From Drechslerella dactyloides (lineage: Eukaryota > Ascomycota > Orbiliomycetes > Orbiliales > Orbiliaceae), in contig JAGTWJ010000002.1 of the NCBI GenBank assembly GCA_020064725.1, forward strand, positions 2,108,001 to 2,172,000: a stretch of DNA of 64,000 nucleotides. The letters are read 5' to 3'. This document shows, piece by piece, positions 33,891-43,886 of this stretch. Made by a program: the position numbers and the translations under genes. The notes beneath the pieces are model-generated. The model was not told the DNA's origin, made no database searches, and saw only the letters and a program-made list of their open reading frames with translations. Position 1 is the stretch's first letter; every line of letters begins with the position of its first letter.

Positions 33891-34988
33891 CTATGTAGAC
33901 TTCCGCCGCCTCTGTAGCTGCTGCTTTGCATCCTCGAACTGCGACAGCAGCTGCTTCGCTTGCTCCTTCTTGAGCTCGCGCTGCTGGAAGCGATAGAAGT
34001 CTGGTAGGAAGCCCTTCTTTGCCTTCTTCTCCTCCTTCTTGAGCCGCTCGGCGATCTCCTCGGCGGTGGGAGGTGGGCGCGGGCGGCTGCTGCGGACGAC
34101 GGTGACGAAGCCGTCTTCGTCCGGTTGGTTGGCCTTGCGGCGACGCTCGTCCTCTTCGGCTTTGATGCGCGTGTCGTAAGCGGAGAGGCTGTCGTCGATG
34201 AATTTTTGCAGTTTTTCGGGGTCGGGGTACATTCTCTCGGCGTATTCTTCGTAGCCTATTGTATATTCATTCCTTTTGTTAGCGGTGCGTCCAGTAATCG
34301 AGAAGGGAAGGAAGTGGAATGAAGGGGAGTACGCACGTGCCAGCCCGAGCTCGGGGATGTCGGCGCCCTTGCCGATGCCGCTGCCCCAGAAGTAGTCCAG
34401 GCGTGGATTGTCCGTCGAGTTGGCCTCAACGGCCTTCATCGCCAGCTCGCAGGCCTTGGCGTCGACGAAGACTGCGACGGCAGTGGTATCCGGCGCATGC
34501 AGCTTTCTGTTCCACAGCGATGGCCATTGTGCGGTTTCTGCAGTCTCCTGCTGCTGCGTCGGGTCGCCGGCTCCCGTTCTCTTGCGTTTCTTGTTCTTGT
34601 TCTTTACAACGCCGTCTTCGTCGGTGGTCAGCGGGCGTGGGGGCAGCGGTTCGTCGCTGAAGATGACGGTCTCGACACGGCCGCCACCTAGGGCCGTGAA
34701 GAGGGCGCGGAAGTGATGTACTGTCGCATCGAAGGGGACGGCAGCGAGGAAGAGCGAGCGTCCGTTGATATTTGGGTGCGCATTTATAATCGGTGTGTAT
34801 TGCGGGTCGTGCGACTTGACGAAGAGGTAGTGGAAGACCGGCGGCGCAGACTTGTCGTGCGTGTGGATGCGAACCGGGAGGGTGGTGCGGCCTTTGTACG
34901 ATTTGGCGACGGTGGACGGTGCGATGGTATCGGGGTAGGTGGTGTGGTCCAGGCGCTTGAAGCTCGAGAGGTCGTATTCCGTCGCCAT
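33891..34988 (-). CDS. rrp7: ribosomal RNA-processing protein Rrp7
   Basis: Component of the UtpC/Rrp7 module for 18S rRNA maturation in the nucleolus. Exons (descending): 34337-34988 and 33891-34255; 338 residues. The N-terminus is MATEYDLSSFKRLDHTTYPD. An RRM-like half contains HYLFVKSHD, RSLFLAAVPFDATVHHFRAL and TAVAVFVDAKACELAMKAVE. The C-terminal Rrp7 domain contains YEEYAERMYPDPEKLQKFID, DEDGFVTVV, and the helical basic tail GFLPDFYRFQQRELKKEQAK. The 81-base intron (34256-34336) has a GTGCGT donor, a GCTAAC branch and an AATAG acceptor. It is a multiple of three without stops, so the unspliced frame also reads through with 27 extra residues. The spliced form gives a compact GLARYEEY junction. 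It lies head to head with the Laa2-like gene, 219 bases between start codons. Confidence 0.9.
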   Translation of the reverse strand: MATEYDLSSFKRLDHTTYPDTIAPSTVAKSYKGRTTLPVRIHTHDKSAPPVFHYLFVKSHDPQYTPIINAHPNINGRSLFLAAVPFDATVHHFRALFTALGGGRVETVIFSDEPLPPRPLTTDEDGVVKNKNKKRKRTGAGDPTQQQETAETAQWPSLWNRKLHAPDTTAVAVFVDAKACELAMKAVEANSTDNPRLDYFWGSGIGKGADIPELGLARAYSPSFHFLPFSITGRTANKRNEYTIGYEEYAERMYPDPEKLQKFIDDSLSAYDTRIKAEEDERRRKANQPDEDGFVTVVRSSRPRPPPTAEEIAERLKKEEKKAKKGFLPDFYRFQQRELKKEQAKQLLSQFEDAKQQLQRRRKST

Positions 34989-35207
34989 TGTGGGGTTCTG
35001 TGGACGATAGAGTATCGCGGGAAAATTTTTGGAGTCGCGAATTAACTGCTAGTTCGCAGTCGGGTAGAAGCGCACTTGCAGCTGGCGCGCCAAGCCAGCC
35101 GGGCAAGCTGCCACAACCGCAGCCAACTCCAAAGAAAGAGAGAAAGAAAGCACAACGGAGACCTCCAACGGACTGATGAAGAACCGCCCCGCGAGACATC
35201 CTCGACC

Positions 35208-36639
35208 ATGTCTGCCGACGGCCTGCCGCTGAGCTCGGACGCCGACGCCGCCGCGCACGTCACACCGGAGCCTCGCGAATCCACCGACGTCCCGCTTGTG
35301 GTCCGTCTCTCTCTCACCATCCCGTCCGCCATGGCACGTGAAGGCTATCGTATGAATCCTTAGCTAACCAGTCAATTGCAGATTGTCGACAAGACCTCGG
35401 ACGACCATGCCGTCTACGGAACCGTGCCGGGCTCGGCCGCTTTCGAGAAACGCTCAATGGACGCGCAGCCGGATGTCCTGCACGAGTACGAGGACACGAC
35501 GCTGACGAACGGTCACCCGAATCCAAAGGCTACGCTGCCCGGCGACGCGGACGGCGTGTCAGGACTGCCGGCGCCGGGTCCTTCCGAGGGCGATGTGGGG
35601 ATCCCACCGCTGTCGTCGACTGCTGCGGTGCCGGAGACGGCGGTGGACGTGCCAGACGCCGATGCCGACGACGGTGCAGGTAGTCAGGATGGTAATGACG
35701 GTGGTGATGGGTTTGGCGATGATGGATTTGGCGACGATGATTTTGACGACTTCGGGGAGACGGTGGAGGAAGGCGATGGGTTCGATGATTTCGGCGACTT
35801 TGACGCTGCGGAGCCTGTGGTTGAGCCACCGGCGGAATTTGTGGATGCTGTCGAGGTTCAACAGACATATGGGCCGGTATGTTCAAATTGTACACTGTCT
35901 ACAGAATGAATACCTGCTGATAAACTATTTCTATAGCCTCTCCTGGATTTCACCAAATTATCTACGGAGGAGATGAAGGCACACGTCGACGAGATCGTAT
36001 CGTCACTGTACCCGCACGCCGGCTCCCTGCCCGACCTGGCACCTCTTCCACCGTCCAGCAGCGCGTTCCTAACCGAGCGGAGGTATGCTATTCCTCGTCT
36101 CCAATTGATACTTACAAGTTCTAATTTTATCTATCTACGATAGTCAATCATTATGGACACAGCTCTGCACGCCACCGCCACTGCAGCCGCCAAATTGGAA
36201 GCTCTCACGCATCCGCCGCCTCTTCCTCGTCTCCCTCGGCGTCCCTGTCGACCTTGACGAAATCCTGCCCGCGGACACGAAGCAGAAGAAGCTCGTGCTC
36301 CCCTCCTCGTCCTCCCTGCGCAAGTCCTCCGACACTGCCCGCAGCAGCGACGACAAAGTCAGCCGGTCATCTTCACGCCGCCGGAATCAGAAGGACGTGA
36401 ACCTGAAGCTCGTCGACGTCCCCTCCGCGCGGATTCTCTGCTCGACGAGCGACGTCAAGCTGCACGCATTCACTGTTGGCGAACTGGAGGAGCATGTCAA
36501 GCGCCTGGAGGAAGTGACGCGGGAGGCGAGCGAGACACTGACGTACTGGCTCGGAAGACGGGAGACCGCGCTCGGAGACAAAGAGGCGTTCGAGAGGGTG
36601 ATCGAGAATCTTGTCGAGTTTGCGAAGAAAAAGCGATAG
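35208..36639 (+). CDS. Laa2/aftiphilin-like clathrin-adaptor (AP-1) accessory protein
   Basis: Probably the relative of yeast Laa2 (YBL010C) and animal aftiphilin, which work with AP-1/clathrin at Golgi and endosomes. Exons: 35208-35300, 35382-35876, 35937-36082, 36144-36639; 409 residues. The first 190 residues are disordered and acidic. They contain FGDD/DDFDDFGE (about 142-157) and GFDDFGDF (about 164-171), which fits the DFGxF motif that binds adaptor gamma-ears. The second half is more conserved in character: WTQLCTPPPLQPPNWKLSRI and RRLFLVSLGVPVDLDEILPA, then a Ser/Arg stretch, and the coiled-coil tail ELEEHVKRLEEVTREASETL. The family assignment rests on the motif and the shared PPNWKxSRIRRLFLxSLGVPVDLDEILP-like block. 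No domain search was run. Confidence 0.78.
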
Positions 36640-37523
36640 ATAGCCATAGCATCTGTTGCTCGTATTCGCGATCGGTCACGTTCCGATGAATACAGCGCAG
36701 AGCACGGAAGCAAAAAGCAATGCCGTCATTTTTGCATTATATGCATTGAATCACTTTATCGAATAATTGGCGTTGGCGGGGCATGCAAGCAGGCAGGCAA
36801 ATCTGATGTGGAATTAAGGTTAACCTTGAATACAGCGCTGGGGTATAAACAAACATTTGAGATCTTCTTCAGGCCCTCTAGAAGACTGTCAAGCTGCGTG
36901 AGTTTCCTCTCAGTGCAAACATGGTGGATGTGAATGTTTAGCACGGATATCGTGACTCCAGCTGCTGCCTAACGTGCCATGTGCCGTAGCTATAATTATC
37001 GACGGCACAGCGATGCCAGCCTTAGACTGGCAATCTTCTGGAAGGCCTTGGTAGCAAGGCTGTAAAATCATGCAGGCTTAATTCGAATATTCTCCGAAGT
37101 CAAAATCTTCCGCATGATTCGAGCACTGGCACGTTGGGTCTGCTGTTTGCTTGAACCAACCTTCGGGTCGGTAGATCCTGAAAGCTTCCTGGAAGATTAG
37201 GCACAGGCTTATCCCGGCGGCCCAGCATGCATCTGATATCGAGACAAGGGTAGCCTTGAGATCGGATATCCTTCTAGAAGGTTTCCTGAAACAGAGCAAT
37301 CAACCTCATTGATCCGGAACTTCAAGCTATGCCGCCAAGTGGCGAAAATTGTTCCTTGCTCGCATCCATTGACGAATGTTCCCCACCTGCTTCCAGAAAC
37401 AGTGGTTATAACTAAAGAAACTATACATATGCATGCCCCCCGATGGTATCATATCACATATCACATATCAAATTACATATCTATACATAGCATCCGCTAA
37501 GATTGAAACAGATGAGATCAAGG
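36640..37523. other. intergenic between convergent genes
   Basis: Between the stop codons of the Laa2-like gene (+) and the cyclophilin gene (-). No coding signal. Several TTCTAGAA/TTCCTGGAA-like palindromic words recur at 36880-37290 without an obvious purpose. Confidence 0.45.
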
Positions 37524-38900
37524 CTACCGCCTATCGTATCTGTCTCTTCTGTCCCGCCGACCCCCGTCCCTGCCTCGGTCCCGGTCACTGCCTCTGGGAG
37601 GACTCCTGCTTCTCGACCGAGAATACCTATAGCCTCGCACTTTATCTCGCTCGCGGTACCCGTCCGAGTCGCGTCGCCGCTTGCTGTCATATCTGTCATC
37701 CCGCCGATCTCTCTTCTCTCCTTTGTTCCTCTGCTCGTTGCGATCTCGAGAGTCGAACACCATGTCGTACTTCTTCTCACTATGACCGCCAGTACCGTCT
37801 CTATACTGTTGTTTTCGCTGAAGCTGTGACGATCCACCAAATCCTCTGCCACCCCCCGCGCGACGCTTGGCATTCGTCGCTGTCCGCCAGCTGTCGGACA
37901 GCTTGGAGACGCTTTGTGAGAAATCCACATGGATCCGGTGATCGTCTATCAGCACGTTGTCCATCTTGAAATACGCCTGCTCGCAGTCCTTCTGGTTCTC
38001 AAACTCGATGAACGCATACTGCAGGCTGTCCCCCGTCCGCTTGTCGCGGATGACCTCGCAGGATAATATCGTCCCGAACCGCGAGAATATGAGCTCGAGA
38101 TCTTCATCTGCAGTTACAGGATTGAGCTTGCACACGAACAGCACGTTTTCCGGAGGCTTGACGTCCGCGAAGGGTAGGTCGCCCACCATCTCGAGCGTGA
38201 GTGCCTGGGCGCGGGCTTCGCGCTCACGACGCTGCTTCTCTGCGGTTTCTTCATCGACTTCCTGCGTGAGATCTTCGTCTTCGGCAATGCGCACCGTGGC
38301 TAGCTGCGCTTTGGAGGGCGCGGGACTCTCTGGGGGTTCGATTGCTGCGAGGCCGGGAGGGTCGTCAAAGGGGTCGTCGAGTATGATGGTATGCCGGATG
38401 CGGATGTCCTTCAGCGGCCATCCTTTGTCGTCGCAGAAGGCGGCATTAATGGTCTCGAGAGTATCGAAACCTTCGACGACACGCCCAAAGATGCTGCCCT
38501 TGCCGTCGAGGTAGTCGAGGTTATCGCCGAGTGTGATGAGGAATTGGGAGCCGCTGATTCGCTTCCCGTCGGCGTCATCGGAGGATGCCGGGGCCGTGGC
38601 CATACTGACGGTGCCGCGATCGGTGTGCTTGAGCTTCGGGGAGATCTCGCTGTCAAAGTATTTTTTCGAGGGGCCCTCCAGCTTTCCCCAGATGGATGAG
38701 CCGCCGTCGCTACCGGCCTGCCCGGGGCCGATTGGGTCGCCAGTCTGGAAGCTAAAGTCCTTCTGGACATTGTAGACAGGCGAGAAATTGTAGTACTTGA
38801 TCTTGCAGAGCTTGAGGAAGTTGAGGCACGTGCGCGGGGCGTCGTCGACAAGCAGGTCGATGACGATGTCGCCGGCGCTGGTCTCCAGCAGGACCGACAT
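37524..38900 (-). CDS. cyp6: peptidyl-prolyl cis-trans isomerase-like 4 (cyclophilin-RRM, Cyp6)
   Basis: Intronless 458-codon gene for a nuclear cyclophilin linked to RNA processing. The cyclophilin domain is at residues 1-170: MSVLLETSAGDIVIDLLVDD, APRTCLNFLKLCK, NFSPVYNVQKDFSFQTGDPI, SQFLITLGDNLDYLDGKGSI, FGRVVEGFDTL. A charged linker follows. An RRM spans about 248-328 with RNP2-like VLFVCKL and RNP1-like YAFIEF. The tail is Arg/Asp/Ser-rich (RDRNEQRN, RSRSRSPPRG) and ends in RRDRYDRR, typical of splicing-associated proteins. Order and length match PPIL4/Cyp6. The absence of introns sets it apart from its neighbours. Confidence 0.94.
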   Translation of the reverse strand: MSVLLETSAGDIVIDLLVDDAPRTCLNFLKLCKIKYYNFSPVYNVQKDFSFQTGDPIGPGQAGSDGGSSIWGKLEGPSKKYFDSEISPKLKHTDRGTVSMATAPASSDDADGKRISGSQFLITLGDNLDYLDGKGSIFGRVVEGFDTLETINAAFCDDKGWPLKDIRIRHTIILDDPFDDPPGLAAIEPPESPAPSKAQLATVRIAEDEDLTQEVDEETAEKQRREREARAQALTLEMVGDLPFADVKPPENVLFVCKLNPVTADEDLELIFSRFGTILSCEVIRDKRTGDSLQYAFIEFENQKDCEQAYFKMDNVLIDDHRIHVDFSQSVSKLSDSWRTATNAKRRAGGGRGFGGSSQLQRKQQYRDGTGGHSEKKYDMVFDSRDRNEQRNKGEKRDRRDDRYDSKRRRDSDGYRERDKVRGYRYSRSRSRSPPRGSDRDRGRDGGRRDRRDRYDRR

Positions 38901-39418
38901 TGTGACGTCGTGGCTCGGAAGGCGTGGGGCACGGGAGGCACAGACGGATGGAGCCGGGTTTGTTTGCGCGAAGCTTTAGAGTCGGTCCGGGTTAGTGGAA
39001 GGATGCGATCATGCTGTCAGTTCGTGTTCTTCATGATGATGCTTTGCCATCGCCGTCGCGTGGTGTTTGTCTGCGGCTCAGCTCGAGAGCTTCGCTTTGG
39101 GGCAGGCTTCTAGAAACCGGCGCTGTGCCCAACGCGTAAAATACCACCGCCAAGGCCAACCTCAACGCACAATGTCCAGTTTGCAGTTTAGTCTCGACGT
39201 CTCGGGCTCCTCCAGACCAGGACTACCCAGCGGACATCCATGATCGGGACACTTAAGTGCAGAAAAATAAAAAAGAGCGGGCCACTTAGCAGGTACATTG
39301 ATACACTATACATGCAATTGTCCGTTGATATATCTGGGGTGCTAGCTACGGCTCAGATTTATCCAATCACCCTCCGCCAACCTCGCACGTCAGTGTCACT
39401 GGGATTTTGCAAAATCTG

Positions 39419-39506
39419 TAGTCTCGGGGACAAAGGCTGGAGTACTTCCTAGGCTTCTAATAGTAGCTAGTTTCCAAGCCTCGGGGGGTCAGCGTCCCCG
39501 TGACTA
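39419..39506. repeat. 88-base inverted-repeat element (MITE-like)
   Basis: Begins TAGTCTCGGGGAC at 39419-39431 and ends GTCCCCGTGACTA at 39494-39506, an inverted match with one mismatch. Both ends start with TA. The interior has a second partial pairing (GGCTGG and CCAAGCC). There is no coding capacity, so it would be non-autonomous. Confidence 0.6.
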
Positions 39507-39572
39507 TTCTAAGAGATACGTTTGCCTCACTGCGAACAGTGGTCTCGAAGATTCTGACTCTCCGAGGCTAGC

Positions 39573-39586
39573 AGTCTCGAGGATGC
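39573..39586 (+). repeat. degenerate copy of the TAGTCTCGGGGAC motif
   Basis: AGTCTCGAGGATGC differs from the consensus AGTCTCGGGGACGC at two positions. A further weak copy (GGTCTCGAAGAT) lies about 30 bases upstream. Confidence 0.4.
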
Positions 39587-39784
39587 TACCCTTCTGCTTG
39601 GTGGCTGCGCGTACGGACATATTATTGTTTAGTCTCATAATTTGAATTTCGATATTCACACAGTCTCAGCACTATAGCAAAGCCCGGCAACGATATCCAT
39701 AACTATGCCATTATTAGAGAGTCGGTCCGCCATCTCCGGCCTTCAAGAACAGCTTCGTTAACCCTCGCCAAGCTCGCAGGCTCA

Positions 39785-39799
39785 GCATCCCCAAGACTA
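39785..39799 (-). repeat. degenerate inverted copy of the TAGTCTCGGGGAC motif
   Basis: GCATCCCCAAGACTA is the reverse complement of TAGTCTTGGGGATGC, two differences from consensus. Confidence 0.4.
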
Positions 39800-41441
39800 A
39801 TTAACCATACTACGCATCAGAAAACCACAACTGAAAGGATAATATCCCACAGAGAGTGGAAATATTTGACTTACAGCGGTTGTAGGTCAACGGCGTTCAG
39901 ACTATCAGCTAGCATAATACCGCAAGTAGAAGAAGCTTCAGCGGCAGCTGCATGCCTCCATCACTGCTGTAGTGACACTGTCTAGAAACCGGCTACGGCA
40001 GCGCACGAGAGTTTTAGTGTGTACAAGTCGCCGCCGGAAAAGTTTCATGGCAGGTTTGTGCCAGGTAGTAATGACTATGCATCCTGCCGTGCTGCCGAAT
40101 GACCGAACGCTGTACCTTCTAGAACAAAGAACCTAGGGAGAATGCAAGCCTCGCAGTATGCGCGTCAGGATGCCTGTGCCGGCGGTTCCACTCATGCTAG
40201 TTGTCATGGATGCTAACCTGGGGGCTCACAGGCATTTGAATGCTGGCCCAAAAACTCGCTTTGCATTTCCGTCCCATACAATGAAAACGCAACTACCTAT
40301 CCATCATACTTAAAGCGGTGGCCTCCGGATGCGGACAGCTGAGGCACTCGAGATGCCGTGCTGCAGAGAGCGGCTGGCCAGGCAGGTAACTGCATGTCGC
40401 ACCCTGTAGGCACACTCAACGATCAGTTCAGTTGCCACAACAGGATCTGCAAATCCATGTCATAAAGCTGGGGGGATTCTCTGCCATAAACGACTTTGTC
40501 CCGATCTTAGATGCAAGTGCAAGGGCAGGGTCTATAATTGCATTCATGATCATAGTGAAATCCCCGTTCCAGGGAGCTTTGCTGCAAGACCTGCAGCTTC
40601 CCGGCTTGGCTATCGTTGTTTCTAGTGGTCCATGTCATTTCTCGAGCATCTAGTGTTTGCCAATCTTAATTCATGAGTGGGTGTAACCAACTCCGCTGCA
40701 GCGCAGATCATTGCTTGCCAGCAGCATCCCACGCGAGAGTAGTGCTGGTCATGCATGAAACGAAAACAATGCTGCGTCTCTGCATGTACGGTGCATGGTG
40801 TTCTTGGTTCCATCGCAGGACAGGAATCTCGGTCTATATGCAGATTTTGGCCACCGTCGACGCAAGCTGACCGGTCGGGGCCAAGTTCCGAAGGCTGATG
40901 CGGACATATGTACAAATATGCACAGAATCTATGTTTCTTGATTTTCGAATTTGACAGTTGTTCTGCAGGTGCTGGTAGTACGCCACTTGCATTTGCAGGT
41001 ACAAATATGCTGTTCGAGTCAAGTTCTTTATGTCTTCTTCCAGTTTCGTCCTCTTTGTCGAACCGATAATCTCGGGACACTGCGACTGCGAACTTAGAGG
41101 ACTAGTCTCGCACGGCGAATTAATGCAAGTCATTAAGTTTCATTCCTGTACCGCGATCCGGTCCCGTACGACACGCATGCATGCCAGCTGGGCTGAATAT
41201 AATTGGATGTCCCAGTAGCTGATCGCGAGACCAAGGTTTACAAAAAATTGAGTTACGTTTCCCGCGCAATGGCGCAAGCGTTACGGTTTTCACACAGTAT
41301 AAGTACGTATCTGTAGTTCAGTACCGGGATGTACTTAGGCCGTGTCGTTCCAACATCTGTCCCGGATCTTGTTTTATCTCGTATTCGGGTCGAACGGGAG
41401 GCTCAAAGGGCTGAATAAGTGGATAGATAGGTGCCAACCGT

Positions 41442-41460
41442 TAGTCTCGGGGACGCCGGC
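41442..41460 (+). repeat. copy of the TAGTCTCGGGGACGC element end
   Basis: TAGTCTCGGGGACGCCGGC matches the 12870 copy over its first 15 bases and all but one of these 19. Confidence 0.55.
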
Positions 41461-41713
41461 TAGCCGTAGGAGGTGGCCCGGTCCTATCACGCTACGTTAG
41501 AAAATGTTGTTTTGCGTGTTCCTGCAGCTGACGTTGACATGGAAGTAGGATGCTATTGAAGCCTCAGCCGGGTCCCTTCCGAGACTACTTGATACACGCC
41601 TAGACGGATACTTGTCATGTACTGTTCTAGCAGCCTAACAGGCCTAGAGCCGCCTCGACCAACGAAATGGCGCTATGGAACACAAATGCTGTAAGATTAG
41701 TCACGGCTGGCTA

Positions 41714-41724
41714 GTCCCCGAGAC
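41714..41724 (-). repeat. inverted copy of the element end
   Basis: GTCCCCGAGAC is the exact reverse complement of GTCTCGGGGAC. It is preceded by GGCTGGCTA, so the GGCTGGC-like extension recurs here too. Confidence 0.5.
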
Positions 41725-41809
41725 AAATAGCTGTCAAAGGACACCCTCCATTCATCTGGATATCCCGCGAACCTTTCCATTCGTAAATGGGCTGAGACTG
41801 TTCGCGAGC

Positions 41810-41843
41810 TAGTCTCGGGTACTCGACAGTGTCCCCGAGACTA
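41810..41843. repeat. 34-base palindromic copy of the element
   Basis: TAGTCTCGGGTAC at 41810-41822 and GTCCCCGAGACTA at 41831-41843 face each other over an 8-base spacer. They form a near-perfect hairpin bounded by TA on both sides, the most compact copy in the window. Confidence 0.6.
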
Positions 41844-43132
41844 TTTCGCAGGGGTCTGAATGGACGTAAACCCGGAAAGATAGTGGATTGTCGTGTCATA
41901 CCCTAGTTTCGGGCTCACTTTGATCCTGCTATGAAAGGCGCAGCGGCAAAGCAACTAGCGTATAATTAACTTAATATCAAAGTCATATATACGTCTTCGT
42001 CTACATCTGGGTCGTGGGGGCTGACAGCGGTACATGCTTGTGACTTGTCGAAAACGAGGCTAACCTAATGACAGGGCCCTCAAAGCTCATACCGAGCTAC
42101 TTGTTGTAACATTTGATGCATGCAACTAGCCGTTACCGTGGTACTGCATAAGGCGTCAATCAACATGCGTATCTCCTGGTACTTTTTGTCCACAGGCAGT
42201 GTTATTCCATCGCCCGTGTGGCCTGGTTGACCTAAAAGTACATCTGTCATTTCGACGGTGGAACAGAGAGTGGCGCGCAGGCCCGCATCGTGGGCTCCAA
42301 GCATGATATGCGTTCGCCCGTCGCGCGCTAGATTCACGAGTGTCAATAGGCTCTATGTGACTAGGTATTTCCTTTGTGTACACCAATCGCCAACAGCTTT
42401 CTAAATCGTTATCGATACCATTTGGCTTGCTGGGAAAACTTTCTTTGTTGTTTCTTAGACGTAGCGAAATTTTTCTGGAAGCTGCCTGCAAAGTTAAATC
42501 TGGCCACGATGCGCTGCCCAAGTATCTGCTGTGTAGCAACTGCAAGCGGAGCAGACGGCCATCAATTATTTTAACAAGCTGCCAATTCCGGTCCCTGCAG
42601 CGTACTAGTTTTGATGCGCAACAAAGAAAGAGTTCAAATATCCTCACCAGATTGTATATCTGCAAGCTGCGGGGAAAAACGCACCCCTTGTGGCACCATG
42701 GCACCATGCGCACGCATAGACTGAACTCAATTGGGCATGAGTCCGAGGACTGTAACCCTGGACGCCTGCCACCATGAGACCTCTTTGGCCCCTCTCGTTG
42801 GCAGATTACATGATTAATATCCAGACCAGCCAATTCAATCGCCTTGAATCTGAGGCATTGTTTTCGCCGTCTCTTTTGGTATTCTCCTTCTGGAATGCTT
42901 GTTTCTCGACTGATACGTTAGGCTAGTGCTGTCGGCTTGAGAGTAATCTAACTATTCACGACTTTCGTCCCAGTATCGTGCAATTTCGAGTGGGAATGTC
43001 GTCCCGCTGATGTTGCCTGTCAAAGCCGCGGAAGGATGAAAGAGCGGGGTACACAGAAATTGTAATAATCCGGTTTCAGCTGAACCGGATAAAGCCTATT
43101 ACCTGGCTAGGTGGCGGGAATGCTATAGAATG

Positions 43133-43144
43133 TAGTCTCGGGTA
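43133..43144 (+). repeat. copy of the element end
   Basis: TAGTCTCGGGTA matches the left arm of the 41810 hairpin exactly over 12 bases. Confidence 0.5.
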
Positions 43145-43875
43145 TAGATTGACATATAGCGTCTTCCACAGTCATTCATGGCAATGAGGAAAAGCGTATG
43201 CGAGGCATAGGCAGCCTCTACATACCCTTGCTTGTATGACTCGAGTATGGGACACTCCTTGATCAGTATCGTATCACATCTGTCTAGTAGTTGACAATCC
43301 CGCCGCCAGCTTGATTGAAATTTAACCTTACAACTTGTCGCTCGATGATATCAAGAGCCCAAGCTATGTTGGTATGCTGTTCGAACAACGAAGCCAATGA
43401 GCGGGATTGAGTCTCGACGATCAACTTTCGTTTGATGGACCGCAGTGACAAAATGTAGAATGTTGGATCGAGACCTCTGACTTAAAACACAACTATGGTA
43501 TCAATCTAGGTAGTCACATGGCTTTAGGTACCCTGTCCCTCCAGTCAATGCGCCGGATGGTAGAGCACCAATGTGCATAGTGCTATAGATAGTAAGACAG
43601 CCAGGCGTTTGGGGAAATCAATCTTTGCCGCGTTAGGAGGAGATCACATTTGGATACTGCTGCAGCCTGCACCACGATTCAGCGCATACCCGGGTGAGGG
43701 GCACATATGCATACGATTGACGGCAGCTGAAAAGTGCATGTCACAATATGATATTGATTTCCGAGAGTCTCTCGAACGCAGTACGTGCTTGAAAGATGTT
43801 ATATAGATGAGTATTTCCAGCCAGCTGCAAACTCTGTAAATCCCTTTTTTTCGATATCATCTCGCATTCTCAAAC

Positions 43876-43886
43876 GTCCCCGAGAC
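43876..43886 (-). repeat. inverted copy of the element end
   Basis: GTCCCCGAGAC is the exact reverse complement of the core GTCTCGGGGAC. It lies about 700 bases before the Zn2Cys6 start codon. Confidence 0.45.

Noticed and set aside
42156..42833. 225-codon minus-strand frame
   Set aside because: Different frame from the more protein-like 42080-42346 frame, basic and low-information; no start or splice support.
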